A stretch of DNA of 64,000 nucleotides from Orthonyx spaldingii (taxonomy: Eukaryota > Chordata > Aves > Passeriformes > Orthonychidae): NCBI GenBank assembly GCA_013397795.1, contig VZTJ01000239.1:371411-435410 (forward strand). The letters run 5' to 3'. Positions 37,808 to 51,900 of this stretch are shown piece by piece. The notes under the pieces were generated by a model. That model saw only the letters and a list, made by a program, of their open reading frames with translations, was not told where the DNA came from and did no database searches. The translations under genes and the position numbers were made by a program. Position 1 is the first letter of the stretch; every line of letters starts with the position of its first letter.

Positions 37808-40800
37808 TGCAGGCATAGGGTTTTTTTGGTGAATTTTTTCCCTCCTTTTCCAACCTGGAAGCTGCACTACAACATTAATATTAATCAGTTAAGTAAGGAA
37901 GAACTAACTAAAGTTCAAAACTAAAAACTCTATTAAGCAATTTAGGTGCTTTATCCTTCTTGATGCAGCTAATATAATGGTTTTGAAAAATCTTCAAAAG
38001 TATCCCTCCACTGTGTTTTAGAAGTAAAACTCAGAACTTGCTGAAAAGCCGAATGTCTTGAAATAAATTTACTTGGGGTTCCAGTCAAAGTTTAGTTCAG
38101 CAAGTTGAACTTTGCAGTTCAAACTCCTATAGCCAGTTGGTAACTTAAACTATTAAATGATTAATTTCCAACAGGAGTAGACTGTTAGACCAGTATTTCA
38201 CCCTCACCTAAAAGCTTGATAATACCATGGGCTTAGCATTCTAATTAGGTCCATATTTTTAAACATCACCTCACAACAGATGGACGTAAACACCAGCATC
38301 AAAAAGCTGCTTTTTGATACATCTTACAAAAGATATTCTAAACTTTCTTCCTGCAGACCTGTCTTTAATAGATATTTGTACTTTGTAATTCCTAAATTCT
38401 CTGTGACTCACTTTCAGGTTAGCTTTAGAGCAGTAAATTCACATTATGGCTGAGTGGATCTCTTGGCAGCAATAGTAGCTTAAGTGGTATTTGCTCTCAG
38501 CAGCCCGTTCCCGTTCCATGCTCTGTGGCTGCGCAGACATACAGACAGCTACGCTGGTATAAGTGAATGCCTGAAGCAGAGACTGCTCATCTGGCTGATG
38601 AGAAAATCAAACTTTGTTGAATTATACAAGCAGAAGATGAAGGAACACCAAAAGCCAGCCTTACTGGAATTCAGAATGCACGTACGCAATCTGCATTTGC
38701 CTACTGGGAGATCACTGGTGAGCACTTACTCCTCTGTTCTTCTGTAACAGACCAGAGTTATGCTTAGCACAGCTCATGCAGAGAAATGTGGAATCATCTC
38801 TCCATCAGTTATGCTAGGCAGCTTTGCAAGCAGCCAGCTTTAGGAAGAGAGGAGGCTGAAGAGCGCAGCCATGTAATACGCTTCAGTAAAAACAACCAAG
38901 TACAAAACTCTTCCATTTTCAGTTATCTGATCTTGAGCCGAACTAAGGAGAAGGAAGTACCTTCACAAGTTAAAATGTATTCCATTTATATGTTAGTTTT
39001 CTTCTAAAAAAACCCCTCAACTGAAACAACAAAGCATAGTAAGCAGAGGACTTCTACTCTGAACAAACATGTTTATTGGGGCTGCTAGGACTTTCTAGAG
39101 AAAAGCTTGCGAAAGTTCCTAACTAGCTTTTATCTTACCTTACATAGTAGCTGTAGCGTAAGTAAAGTTCTAGATATGCATTATGCCTTCCACAGCAATC
39201 CAGGAGTCACAGTTTGAGAAAGATGTGTTTGTATTCTGTATGGGTTTGTGTTTTTCCTTCATACAAAAGGCAGTCTAAATAAAATAATTCATCTTCTTGA
39301 TGGGGATTCAAAATTCCAGCTCAGACACACTGAAGTGATATGCATTGGCAACCTAAGATCATGCTTACTATTACTGCAGTGCCTATCATTTAAGCACATT
39401 CTTAGAGTGTTTCCCCATGAGGCAAACTTAATATCACATTACTAGCTAGAATACCTGGGTAGCAATACCTAAGGAGTCAGTTTGAAAATATCTGTCCATT
39501 TGGTGTCTTTGTTAACATCTGGCCTTCAAACTGATGTTTTAAAAAAATACAACCACTACAGGTAGACTACTTAGATTTTGTAAATGTCCGTCTGCTTAAA
39601 ACCAGCCTGAGCACTAGTCAGATGTTCTGAGAAAGAATCCACCATACCTGCCACCTGATATTACAAGGCACATCTTTTCTGAAGTTCTCTGGGCCAAAAC
39701 AGCATGTCCCTAAACCACACCTCACTTGACAGTCTCATCCACTCTACCTACTGTAGCACTATTAAACAGCATCCAGACACTGTCGCTCCTTTCCCTAGAA
39801 GAGCAACGTGTTAGCAAACCACAGTATTATTCAAATTCAGAAAAAATCTTGAAGATAAAAACTTCCTCTGTTGATTATGCAATAGAAAAGGCTCTGCCCT
39901 TTCTAGTTAGGCCTTGCAAAGAAGGCATCTTAAGCATGAAACCATAAAAAACTCCTATGGAATCAACCATCAGCAAAATCAGAGAAAGTAACATAGTTCA
40001 GATCAAATATCAGCAGCAAGTACGTGCTTTTGGGTAACAAACTCCATTGTTACAAACTTCATTGTAGGATAAAGAGATAAGAAACCTGACATAATTGTAT
40101 AATTTCATTACTAAGATAGCGAAGGGGTCTGAGCTACAAAATTTTATGATGCTTTAGCTGTAGGTTACAGTCAAAGTCTGATAGTTTTCAAAAGATTACT
40201 ATCCTTATGAGTGTCTCGTATGAAACGCTCACAAGAGGAAAGAATGGATTATCTGCAGATGGCTACCTTGACTAATTCCTCTCTGAACACTACTCAATGA
40301 TTTTTAAGCCAGAATCCTCAAAAATTAATATTTATCTGGGTAGAGAACCACACCCTAGCTCCTACTGGCTACCAATAAATTTAGAACAGGTCAGCTTTTG
40401 AATCAAGTCTTGATACTATCATTGAAGCCAATTAGGAATTTTTTTATCCACAGTACCACATCTTAAATTTCTGCTGTTCCTGACACTAAAAAAAAAACAG
40501 CTGAAACCTGGTTTATACATCTCTTTCTGCACAGATTCTGTACTTGGAACAAATATCCCACAAAGGATTCTCAAAGGCACAACAGTATCACATTTTGTCT
40601 ATTGGGGGAATTAAGCCATTCCAATACATGCATGCCGACTAATCACATTTTTCCCTATCTTACAAATATAATACACACAACCCTAAGGGTGACCACGAGT
40701 ATATCCAAAATTTAGAAGGAATTGAAACTCCACAAACTGGGATGAAAAGTAAGAAAAAATATCAAAATAACAGTACTTCAGTTAGCACCAGGTACAAAAA

Positions 40801-43365
40801 ATACAACAAGAATTCACTAATGCTGGTATGTTTGACAATGACAGAAATCAAGCTGTATCAAATTTAAAAGGGACAATAAGAATGGGTTTTTATTTCTTTA
40901 TGTATGATACCAATGATCAGAGGAAAGACCTCCCCTCTCTTGAATAAGGTTCTTCCTCACCTTCTAATGCTTAAGTCTTCAGGTATAAATGAACTAAATC
41001 TGAGCCATGACGGCAGATGAAAAAAACCCAACTTGGCCACTGCTGATGTGCAGACAGTTACAGAAGGCATAAATTCTCCGCCACACTACTTAGACACTTG
41101 GATCTACTTGTGGCTTTTTTTAGCCATGTTACCACTTGCTAAATTTATATACATCAGGAGTTAAATTAAATGCAAAAAAGGTCATTCAGCACCACAATAA
41201 AATCACCAGCACGTTCAAATTGGTAACATAAGAAAACCAGTAGTATGAGCTGCCAAATATTAAGAGTTATGATGCTATAGGCATTTTAATGTTTACTGCA
41301 AAGCACACAGCTTGACAACAGAAAATTCAAGCATCTGTTATGTCAACTCACAGCCTACACACATAATCTTTCAAAAGAAGTAATTTAAGCAATACAGGAA
41401 CTGAAGGATCCAAATAGGAATTGTTAAAATACAGTTATTATTATATCTCAATTACAGTTTTAGAACACTTTTTCCCTTTGTCTCTTTCATGTTAAGATGC
41501 TTCTTCTAATTACTAGCAAAGTTACTCTAGTAACAGCACTGTATTACTATTAAGAGAATCAGCACCTTGAAATGTAAAGGCCATTAAAAAATTTTAAGAG
41601 GGTCTATTTCTATAAAAAGTCATTTTCTTATTGGCAACACAGATTTATCATCTTCCTAAATCAACCTGATTTGATTCATTTCAAATAAGGCATATCTCAA
41701 AGCATTTTTAAGGCAGTTATAAACAAATGCTGAAGAGAAGCAGCTGATCCTACATGATATATAATTATGTATTCCCATACTGTAACAGAATCAATATACC
41801 TTTAATCATATGATATTCAATCCATAGTATGGTATGGAAAGTCATGTTTCACATCAGAGATGACTTGTCAAGACTATTTTAGAAAACACACTACTCTTCC
41901 TCACTGCTCTTTTACAGGATGCTCTACTTTTCCATCAGGCTAGAGACTTTTTAAGAAGTCTAATTTAAAAAATTACTACCTCTAGGAACTGCAGAGTGAA
42001 GCAAACTTCCATTACCTTTTTTTTTCTGGCAGCAGGTTCCAGTATCATTGACTAGACACATGGAATCTTTTTCAGGTGTCTGCATTGAGGCTATCTGAAC
42101 TGCTTCACTCGTCATCTAAACAATACTTGGCAAGAAGCAGCCACTTAGCAACTTTCACCCTTAAAAACTCAAAGTTTTGTCCAATTCATACTGCAGCTTC
42201 AGTTCCACAATAGGTCACTTGGACTCATTTTTAATCAATAGTTTAAACTTTCAATTTGCAATATGTATTTCAATGCTTAAGTTTCAGATATCTCTATTGA
42301 GTAAAAACTGTTTTAATTTTGCCACTATACAAATATCACAATACGTGTTGAACTATACCTGCAAAAATTCAAAGGGCAATTTTGTCAGCAAGAATGTTAA
42401 AACTAACATACAAGAAGATCATGTCAATTTTCAAGAAATCAATATCAGAGAAGGTGATTAAGGGTGTTACAGGCAGTCAATGCAGTAATGATAGACTTGA
42501 CATCCAAAAGGATTCCAGGAAAGTTAGCATGTTAATAATTCAACATTCACTTTATGCTACTTGTCATTTCAGACATCAGCTGCAGGCAAATTTGGATAAC
42601 ACAGATTAAGACACCATCTCCAGCTTCACCAAAGGTTACTGCTGTTCCTGTACACTGCTGGCTGCAAGACATGCCCTTGCTGGATTGCATAGTGATGGGA
42701 ACATCTTAGCACAAAGGTACACTAAAAAAAACACATTAATTGTAGCAAGGGGGCAAACATCCTACTCTGTCATCCCATTTATAAGACAACTTGTCAAGAC
42801 ATTTTAAAATTATTTCTATATCCTAAAACTCACATATCAGGCTTACCACTTCGTTACCATAAAGCTTAACCTGCATGTATTCTATACTAGTGTAACAAAC
42901 TATCTGGATCAAACTAGGTATCCATAAAATAATCATGGCACACAAAGGAATACTCTTTAAGTATTCAGGCATTTGCAGAATGACAACTGAAAGAATCAGA
43001 TGAATTTAGCAGTTTAAAAGAAAAGCAGACAATTGGCTTGGGGATTGCACAAATAATTCAGTAAAACCCACTACATAAAAAACAGACCCCCAGTCACAAA
43101 AAATCAGAAATAGGTATGTGAATAGAAGACTGCTGATCTGAGCTTTCAAACAGGTGCTGAATACAGCACAACGAGTGCTGATTTCAGTAGGTTTCCACCC
43201 CCCAAAACCGAAGAGCTAGCATGAGGCAACCAGCTGCCTATATTAGGTGCTACTTCTGTATTAGTCCCCAAAACATCTCCCACATCCTTCTGAGTGTCTC
43301 CAGTAATCTCCCGTATGACTGGAGATCACCTCTGTAAGGGGATAGCTATGTGTTTCTCCATCTTC

Positions 43366-43791
43366 AGAGGGTGGTTTGCATTGGAAAGGACCTTAAAGAT
43401 CACCTAGTTCCAACCTACCTGCCGTGGGCAGGGACACCTCTTACCAGACCAGGTTGCTCAAAGCCCCATCCAACCTGGCCTTGGACACTGCAAGGGATAG
43501 GACACGCAAAATTTCTTCGGGCAACTGATTCCAGTGCCTAACCATCCTCACAGTAAGAATTTCTTCCTAATATTCAATCTAAACCTACCGTCTTGCAGTT
43601 TAAAGCCATTATCCCTTGTCCCATCACAGCACACGCTTGTCAAAAGTCCCTCTCCAGTTTTCTTGTAGGCCCTCTTTAGGTACTGGAAGGCCTCCCCAGA
43701 GCCTTCTCCTTCCCCAGCCTGAACAACCTCAACTCTATCAGCTTTTCTGCACAGGAGAGGTGCTCCAGCCCTCTAATCAGCTTCATGGCCC
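43366..43791 (-). mobile_element. CR1 LINE 3' fragment
   Basis: Plus-strand reading shows the reversed CR1 tail: TTGGAAAGGACCTTAAAGAT then CACCTAGTTCCAACC, GTGGGCAGGGACACCTCTTA, CTTGTCCCATCACAGC and a C-rich end near GCTTCATGGCCCC. The terminal octamers are degraded. About 425 bp, 5'-truncated, same orientation as PPM1B. Confidence 0.92.
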
Positions 43792-45956
43792 CATATACAT
43801 ATATACAAATTTTTATATACTCCACTCTTCCCTGGGAGTAGTGTGGGAATGACACAACAAACATTATTTTGTTAAACTGTGCATGTAAGCTGAAGGCAAG
43901 GGCATCACTGCTGAATGATGGTAATGGCTCCTTCCACTTGACTGTGCTCTTACTCGCAGAAGGGTGACAACTGTGCAGGTGCCTGAAGCTATGCCTTTAT
44001 TAAAAGAAATGGATCTACCATTTCTTTCAAAATGCAGCAAACTTGCCCTCTGAATCCCAATTATTTCCTGATATTTTGAAAGTGACCGAAATATTACTCA
44101 AAAGCATGTTCACTCTCTGCATTCACAGAATTACAATAAGCTCAGCAAAGGACCACTAAGTAAACAAAAAAGAGTTACCAAGACAGTGTCAATTTAGTAA
44201 GACATTCCATATCATGCAACTTAGTGTATTGGTTTTATAATTAGAAACACCTATGCTACCCAAAAGACAGCTCTGCAGCAAACATTAGCTCCACGTAGCA
44301 ACCTACTTGACTATTTTAGTTAAGGAACAGAGCCATAGCTAGCTTATATACCTCTGATCATTAGTGCATTTCAACAGAAATATGCAGAAGTATTTAACAC
44401 TTAATAAAGAGTCATAACATTCTGCAGGAATAGTATAATATGCAAGCCAAGAACTCAGAAACAGTACCATTTTGCCCAGTCTCAGTATTCATGCTTTGTG
44501 TCATCTGATCACGGACAATTTTGAATCTTACCTTGAACACAGTAAAAAAGTAAAATTTCTTCTAGATCTTTGTCTTTATCATAAAGATTGACTTTAGAGA
44601 CTCTTCCTTGTATATTAGAGGTGAATAAAGCAGAAGAGCCTGTGAGTCTGAAAGCGGTAAGACAGAAGAATTGACCACTTCTCTCCTAGTCCAACACAAT
44701 ATTCAATAAAATCTCTAACTCAACTGCTTAATAGTAACAGCTAAACTGAAACTAGTAACTCCATGAACCACTGGAACAGGCCAAGCTAGTCAAGAAGTTC
44801 CTATTTGTCTATGGTAATGCAGCCAAACATCATGTGACTGCTTTTCACTTGTTAAAGATGAAAGTATGAAGTGATCTAAGATACCAACCATTCAACGGCC
44901 ACTACTTGTCAAAAAACTCCCACTTTCAATACCTACCACCTTCACAGATGTCATGTAAGCAAACCCATTTCCAAAGCAGAAATATGTAAAGCACATGACA
45001 GAGAGAGCCTGCATACAATTACATGTGTGTATGCATGTGTAAGTGCAGAGATAATGGAGAAGTCTGGCATATTAATGCAATTGTTTACAGTAATACATCC
45101 ACATCCTGGATGCAAAGGAAAAGAAAGACTAAAAGCTGAGATTCAAACTCACTTTAAAGCACAGAAACCATGACAAAGAAGCCTGTTACTGGCCACTACA
45201 GACTTCTTTAAAAAACACAAGCAGAAACACACTTGGTTAGAAGAAAGAAACAAGGTTCCATTTCCCCCAAACCCATGAGAAGGGCTACCACAGTTAAACC
45301 CACCAAGTCTTCATAGACCAGAATATTATTTCTGCAGCAAGAATCTGACTAACACATTGTCTGTTCTGGAGATTGTCCACACGTAGTATATAAGATGACA
45401 GTTCACTTCCCTTTGTCCAGGCTTGTGAGAAGAAACTAATCTCAGAAAAACTGAGCTTTACTTTCACTATCCAGCATCGTGCGTACCCCTCCCTCCCCAG
45501 TAACTTCAAATGCTCTGTAAATCATTTTGTTTTACCTTAAGGTTCAGAATACCAAAGACAAGTGAGAGACAAGACATATTGATAACCAGAATGTTCTAAA
45601 ACTTCATTTTTGACACTGAAAAAGAGTATTTTTCCTTTTTTAGATTAAATGTTTATTCAATGAAAGTACCTTGCTTATTCCAAGCCTACTCAATAGGCAG
45701 ATTCTAAGTAACTACTGCTTAATATCAAAAACAGTCAACAAGAGTAAGTGATTATGTTAAAACTACTTTATTTAGTAGACAGTACACTCTTGAGGAGCTC
45801 TAGCTGTAATGACTGTCCAGACAGAATATGAACCATTGGCCAGCCACCCTTTAAAATGACTCCTTAACCAGTTTTCATTTGTCTACTCATCCTCTCATTG
45901 AGACTGTAAATAGGAATATAATATGGGACACCCAAACATCTTGCTAAGGTCAAAAT

Positions 45957-45979
45957 AAAACAAACAAACAAACAAACAA
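45957..45979. repeat. (AAAC)n microsatellite
   Basis: About five perfect AAAC units inside PPM1B intron 1, preceded by an A-rich stretch. Confidence 0.9.
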
Positions 45980-48900
45980 TCACTGCTCTGTCCTCAGCTG
46001 AAGAGCTCATCATTTGACAGAAGGCAGTCAGGTCAGTCAAGCACAAATGACCCCTGGTAAAGCTAGGCAGGCTGAAAACAGTCACCTTTTACAAAAATGT
46101 TTTTCTACAGATTATATAAACTATTTATTGATAGTGCTATCCAAATAAAGCAGTATTTAATGTTTTCATTAAGTGAAACAGAAAGCTGTCTTTATTATAT
46201 AACATAGCAAGGATGCCTGAAACAGTGAACAGGAACCATCTCCATGATTCAACAATTTGCAGAATTCCAGTGTTCCAAAGCCTAAATATAAGAACTCTGT
46301 GCATTAAAAAAAAAGCAGGTCTCAACATGTGAAACACAGACATCAAACAATTGAGTTTCCAGATAATTTTCAAGATATCTGACTACAAGACAGTAAATAG
46401 CTGAGGTTACAAAAGAGAAAACTTGATCTTCATAACTGTATCTAAAATTTATTACAGAAACAGGCAGCTAAGAAAGGAAAGAGAAAGAAGTGGAAAAGAA
46501 CAACAAATGACCAAGAAAACTCAAACATGTTTCGTTATGGACATTATAAAGAATTCCTAGAATTCAGATTGCTTCCACCTTTTCAGATAGCTTGAATTTC
46601 TCCCCAGCCATATTGCAAGGGACCGCCAAAACTGAACGAATACAGAAACTCCTGGACACAGAATCAGCCAGTGCCTGACAAACAACTGCAAACTCTATTC
46701 TTTACTAGTGATGACATTACTCATGTTTCACCCAAAATAGTTCTGCCCCTTCACAGTTCATCAAAACTTAGGCTTGAAACAGGGAGTGGATAAGATACTC
46801 TAACTGCACATTAACTGGTGACCAACACCACAGTGCATGAGCTGAGGCAGTCCTCCTATCCCTTAAGGAAATTTGCAAATGTGACAAAAAGCACAGAAAA
46901 ACAGCTTGACTTGCTCAGAAACTTTCAGACAAACTCCTTACCATGACCTTTGCTATGCAAAGTTTTTGTTTCTGTTGTATTCTCATGTACCTACAGATAT
47001 TCTTGTCAGCAAGTGCTGGTATTTAATTAAACCAGAATGACTACTATGAAGGGAGTCATATAAACATCTGTAGCAGGCTATGCATTTGGGGAAAATCCAA
47101 AAGAGGGGATGGACCTTTTAAATTTAGCTATAATAGGTGTTTTAATGTCAACAGTTAATTGCACACTCTTTTACTTTAGGACTGCAACATGGCTAGTGAC
47201 ACTACCAACACTGTCACAGTTATGCAACTTCTCTATGGTCTTGTCTTCATCAGCAGTAACATTCCAAGTAAATACAGAACTTCCATTCATAAGATAGGTC
47301 ATCAGGTATCCAAATCACCACTGTCAAGAACCAACTTTAACAACTACACAAGAACCTCATCCGAAACACCTCAGCATGCAGTCTCACAGTAAGTTAGGCT
47401 GAGCTATAGAACTGGTAACTGCTGTAAGCCCACCTCCTACCACAGGTAGGTTCTACCCCGACTTTGGCATCAGTAGTTGCTCTCACATCCTCATGCAGCA
47501 AGCTGATTCAATAAGCTAAACTAAAAGAAAATTAATTTCAGCAGTATGTACCCAATATATGCATATTACCCAACTCTTACCACAAGATGAGACACAGCCA
47601 AGAATCAGCAAGAGATGGAAGAGGATCCTGCACATGGTCAGAAGCAGAAAACTGCAGAAATACAACAGCACTAACAGATTTAGGTAATTATACAAGAACC
47701 TCTTCCTTAAGGAAAGCCAGGATTATGAGTGGGTTCCAAAAGCAAACGCCTGAGTGTGTGCAAAGGCCCAGCAAAAACTCTCTTTTTCTGTACTATATCA
47801 ACACTAAAAAGTGGTGAAAACCCAAACTATTCTAAGGACCCTTAACTAAAGGGAGGAATACCAGATATCAACCAGGCAACAAGCAGCAAAAATCTGTTTG
47901 GGTAGATGGAATGAATTCCCCATAATGTGAGACAAAACCAAAGCTATATTATGTACAGTAAGTGACTCAACTCCCAAGAAGATGCTATACCCATTGTTTT
48001 TAAACACCTGCAAAAGTAACAGCAGTGCCTGGCTGACAAGGCAGCTGATGGATGTAGTGCCCAGCACTCTCACCAAGGCAGCATAAGATTTAAGGACTAG
48101 AAACCAACACACAAGAAACTAAGCTTCAACTGAATTACATGTTAGCTATATGAACTCTCCTGTCTACAGAATTTTGAAGGTTCAACTTTGGCAGTTTATT
48201 TGCTTTTTTCCTCTCAATGTAAAAATTAATCTGGGTCTCATCAGCTCACTCTAACTTTCCTTCTCTGGACAAGGCAGTTCAGTCCAAGTACATCCTTTCA
48301 GTCATTCAAACACCTTACAAGTATCTTTGCTTCTTCAGCAACAGTGATCCAAGTCTACCAATTCCATGACACCTTAAATCCATAATGCACTAAGTTTCCC
48401 ACTATCTGCAGGACCTTTTACAGAATTCAGGGTGAAAAAACCCAACAACTCACACAGTTCAGGAAAAAGCACTAAAGACTAAACCTTCTCTTATTCCTCC
48501 CAGTCCTTCTCAAGAGTGAACTGAACTGGAGAAAATGAGCCCAAAGAAACCAAATATAAACAAAAATAAGGTCAGAGAATGAAGACTAACAGCAAGAAGC
48601 TCCTCCCCATCACACCCAGCAATGTCAGTGGCCAATTCTTACTTGCTGGGCTTTACTCACACCAGTATCAAAAAGACTCAGGATACCTCTGAAAGGTAAG
48701 CAGAGATAGTGGCAGGCAGCAGAACTTGATAATAAAAGGCAGTGCAGTGTATGTGCTGATAAAAATCTTCAACATGATGAACAGACAAATGAACAAAAAA
48801 CAGATTCCCATGATGAGAGCAAGAAGGGATACTCCTCGATGAATACTGTGCTCTGCCTACTCAAGTATTCTCTGGATTAGCTGAAGTTACCAGTGAATTT

Positions 48901-51900
48901 ATGTAATATGTTCTTCAGAAAGCATTGTGGGTTTTCCTCCTTACTAAGAACACTACCTTTCATGTCCTCTCCTGACTTAGTTCAGTTTCTCTCTTGCAGT
49001 AACAGTATCAGACTTTGACTCAGGGAAAGGACAGGATAAACACTAACTGGAAAAAATCAACTTCTGAAATGGGAACAAAATGAACTGTGCAGAACAAAGT
49101 TTGCTCACAGGGAGACCTGGTTCACTGCTTCTTATTGTACTAGCGGTAGCTTAAGATGCCGACTACTAAAAAGTAGAGAAATAGTACAAAATTGGAGTTT
49201 CCAATACAGTGTTCCAGGACCATTACTTGACTTTAGAAATGCTTTAAGCACAAATCTGACAACTCATGACAGATCTAAGCTGTCACATGTGCTTTGTATG
49301 CAAGAGCTTGTTTTAATCAGTGCTTCAATAAACAAACAAGACCTTTAGAAGAAGGGACAATGGGGAGAGGCCTATTAACAAGTTTTCCACATTAGCTTCC
49401 TATTCTTTGTGAAACTTGACAACACAATCAGGTTTCAAGTCTGGACAAACCTTAAGATACCTTTCCAAAAAATTAGTTACTTCAGTTATGACATTGCTAC
49501 CCCAAGTTTTTGTTTATACAAAATACATCTGAATCTGCTAAGCCTGACCAAATCAAAACAGTGAAAAAAGATCACTTCCAGCAGTAACTGAGCCCTGTAT
49601 TTCCTCTGCACAGATTCAGAAATATGGAAAGCTTCAGACTGAAAATAATACAGTTGTTAAATACATCTGTGAACATATGGCATTTTTCAAGGAATTTTTT
49701 TTCCAAATATGAATTAATAAAGTATAATTGCAGAGTACCTTCCAGAGTGACATCTTTCTAACCACGTTAAATTCTACTTCCTGCCAGTGGCAAGAATAGC
49801 ACACAAGCTAATTTCAAGAATCCTGAACTATACTGGAATTTTATTTCTTCCCCTATGAGTCCAGAAGTAAAGTACCGTTTTCACTTCATGTTAAAAAATC
49901 ATGAGAAACCGTTTCAACTGTTTGTAACTTTATCCCCCTCCCTCCACAAGTCAGATATGCTAAGTTGACAGCATTCCTTTTTTTTCTTTAGATTAAAATA
50001 ATACTGCAACAATAGTCAAAATCACAAAATAAGCTGTTTTGCTTAACAACAGCTACTCTACTGAGTTCATTAAATATTTTAGAGAAGTTCTTCTCTGGCC
50101 TAGAATTACTTGTGTTTGGTACATTCTAGTTAAGAAATCGAGATGTCATCCTATCGAATTTAATGTTACAAACTAGATATTGATCTTCACCAGCGCTTAA
50201 CCTCCATTATTTTCACACTCAAATACTGTAAGAAGAATAAATCTAATAGTACAGACATGGTTCAGCATAAGATAAATGAAAAGTGAAACAAAAGTAAAAT
50301 AAATGTATTGTTTACTATGATATAAAAGTAGGATACAAAACACCATTGTCACTGTAGCAAAGTCCTAACTATCCTTTCCTTCCACATCACACACAAGCCT
50401 AATTATTACTTAAATTTTAAAACACAGGAAAATGTTAAACTATCACTTCTACCACGTATGGAAAAACAGATGAGCTCTCAAGGCCTGCCTGCAGAGAAGA
50501 CTGCACAGCTATTTGACTCTAGCAAACTGTGAAACATCTCTTTCCAATGTAATCATCCACAAAAGTGGTATGCTTGTCTTTTCCTTGATCCCACAAATTA
50601 CTTGTAAGAGACAGACACATTGAACTGCTTCCAGTTTCTTTACACTGCAAGAGATGCACAGAATCTAAAAGAGGGCTGACTGGAAAACCTCACACAAAGC
50701 AAACAATTCCTATTATTAATGCATTTTTTTAAATGACTGAATGCTTATGAACTGGAGGTTATCTTTTGAACAGCAGTTTGAATTACAGTGCACTTACAGA
50801 GGATTTACAGAACAGGTTTCACACTCCCCTCTTCCTTCCAGCTCTAGCTATTGTTTTCACAACATTGTCTTCATCTTGTTTATGTATAAAACCCCTATTA
50901 TTTGAAGTCTTGTGCACAACCTTCTACTCGTTTAGATAAGTACTCCTCAGAATAACATAATCAGACACAACCTAGACTTCGGATGAGTCTAATAAATTCA
51001 TCCACCAGCATAAGCAATCAGAAAAGAAAAAAGCAGGAAAGACATTATCTCAGAGAAAAGGAAAAGTGAAACAAAAAATCTCTCGCTGTAATACGTCTCC
51101 TGGAAAAGTCATCAAGGCACAGAAAACATGACAAGCTAGTAAATGGATAAACATCCCATCTGAGGAGTCCATTTGATACATGTATAGGCAGTAGTTCCAC
51201 AATTACTGAATAACACTCATTGGGTGTAAATCCCACCTGTAATTAGACATTGTTAATAACCTCCTTAGAGGCGTCACTTCAGTTCTTACTGACAACACCC
51301 AAAGTGAGGCATTTGCAAGCCTTAACAGCCTGTACCCTGCACTGGGACTGTCCTGAGCTAGATGGAGTTGCTTTGCTTTCCAAGATGAGGGACTGAACAC
51401 TACCTGGGGGAGTCAATGGATTCAAGTTTTACAACAGCTGAAATAAAAACAAAACTTCATGTTTCCTTTGAACATGCACACTAAAAAAATGTACTCTTTT
51501 AGTGAAAAGTCAGCTACGAACAATTTTTATCAAATGTTCCACAGAGAACCAAGCTGCATGTCAGACACCAGAAACCAGTGCCTGCAACTAGCACCATATC
51601 TGAAGTGAGGTCTTGTGCACAAGCTGGTATGTAGAGTACCTTTTGACCAGGATAAGATTTTCCTGCCGGGAACTAGAACAAGTAGTACAGACATATTTTA
51701 TTATTATTGTACTATGGAAAGAGAGCAGGAGAAGAAAAGACACAGAAAAAAACCCTGAGTAACATCTGTGCTATATCCACCTTTCATACCTTTACAGAAG
51801 CTCTCTGAAGGCAATGCTTTGAATACAGACCCACCTCAAAACAGAAGCAAAAGGAACAATTTCTTTAGCTTTATACACTGAAGACAGAACTCTCAAAACA

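Noticed and set aside
38484..38747. 87-codon plus-strand frame ending near a GTGAGC donor-like site
   Set aside because: The upstream AG has no good pyrimidine tract, the protein has no known motif, and there is no partner exon on the plus strand.
43350..43864. Short open frames on both strands
   Set aside because: They lie inside or beside a CR1 3' fragment and have no independent support.
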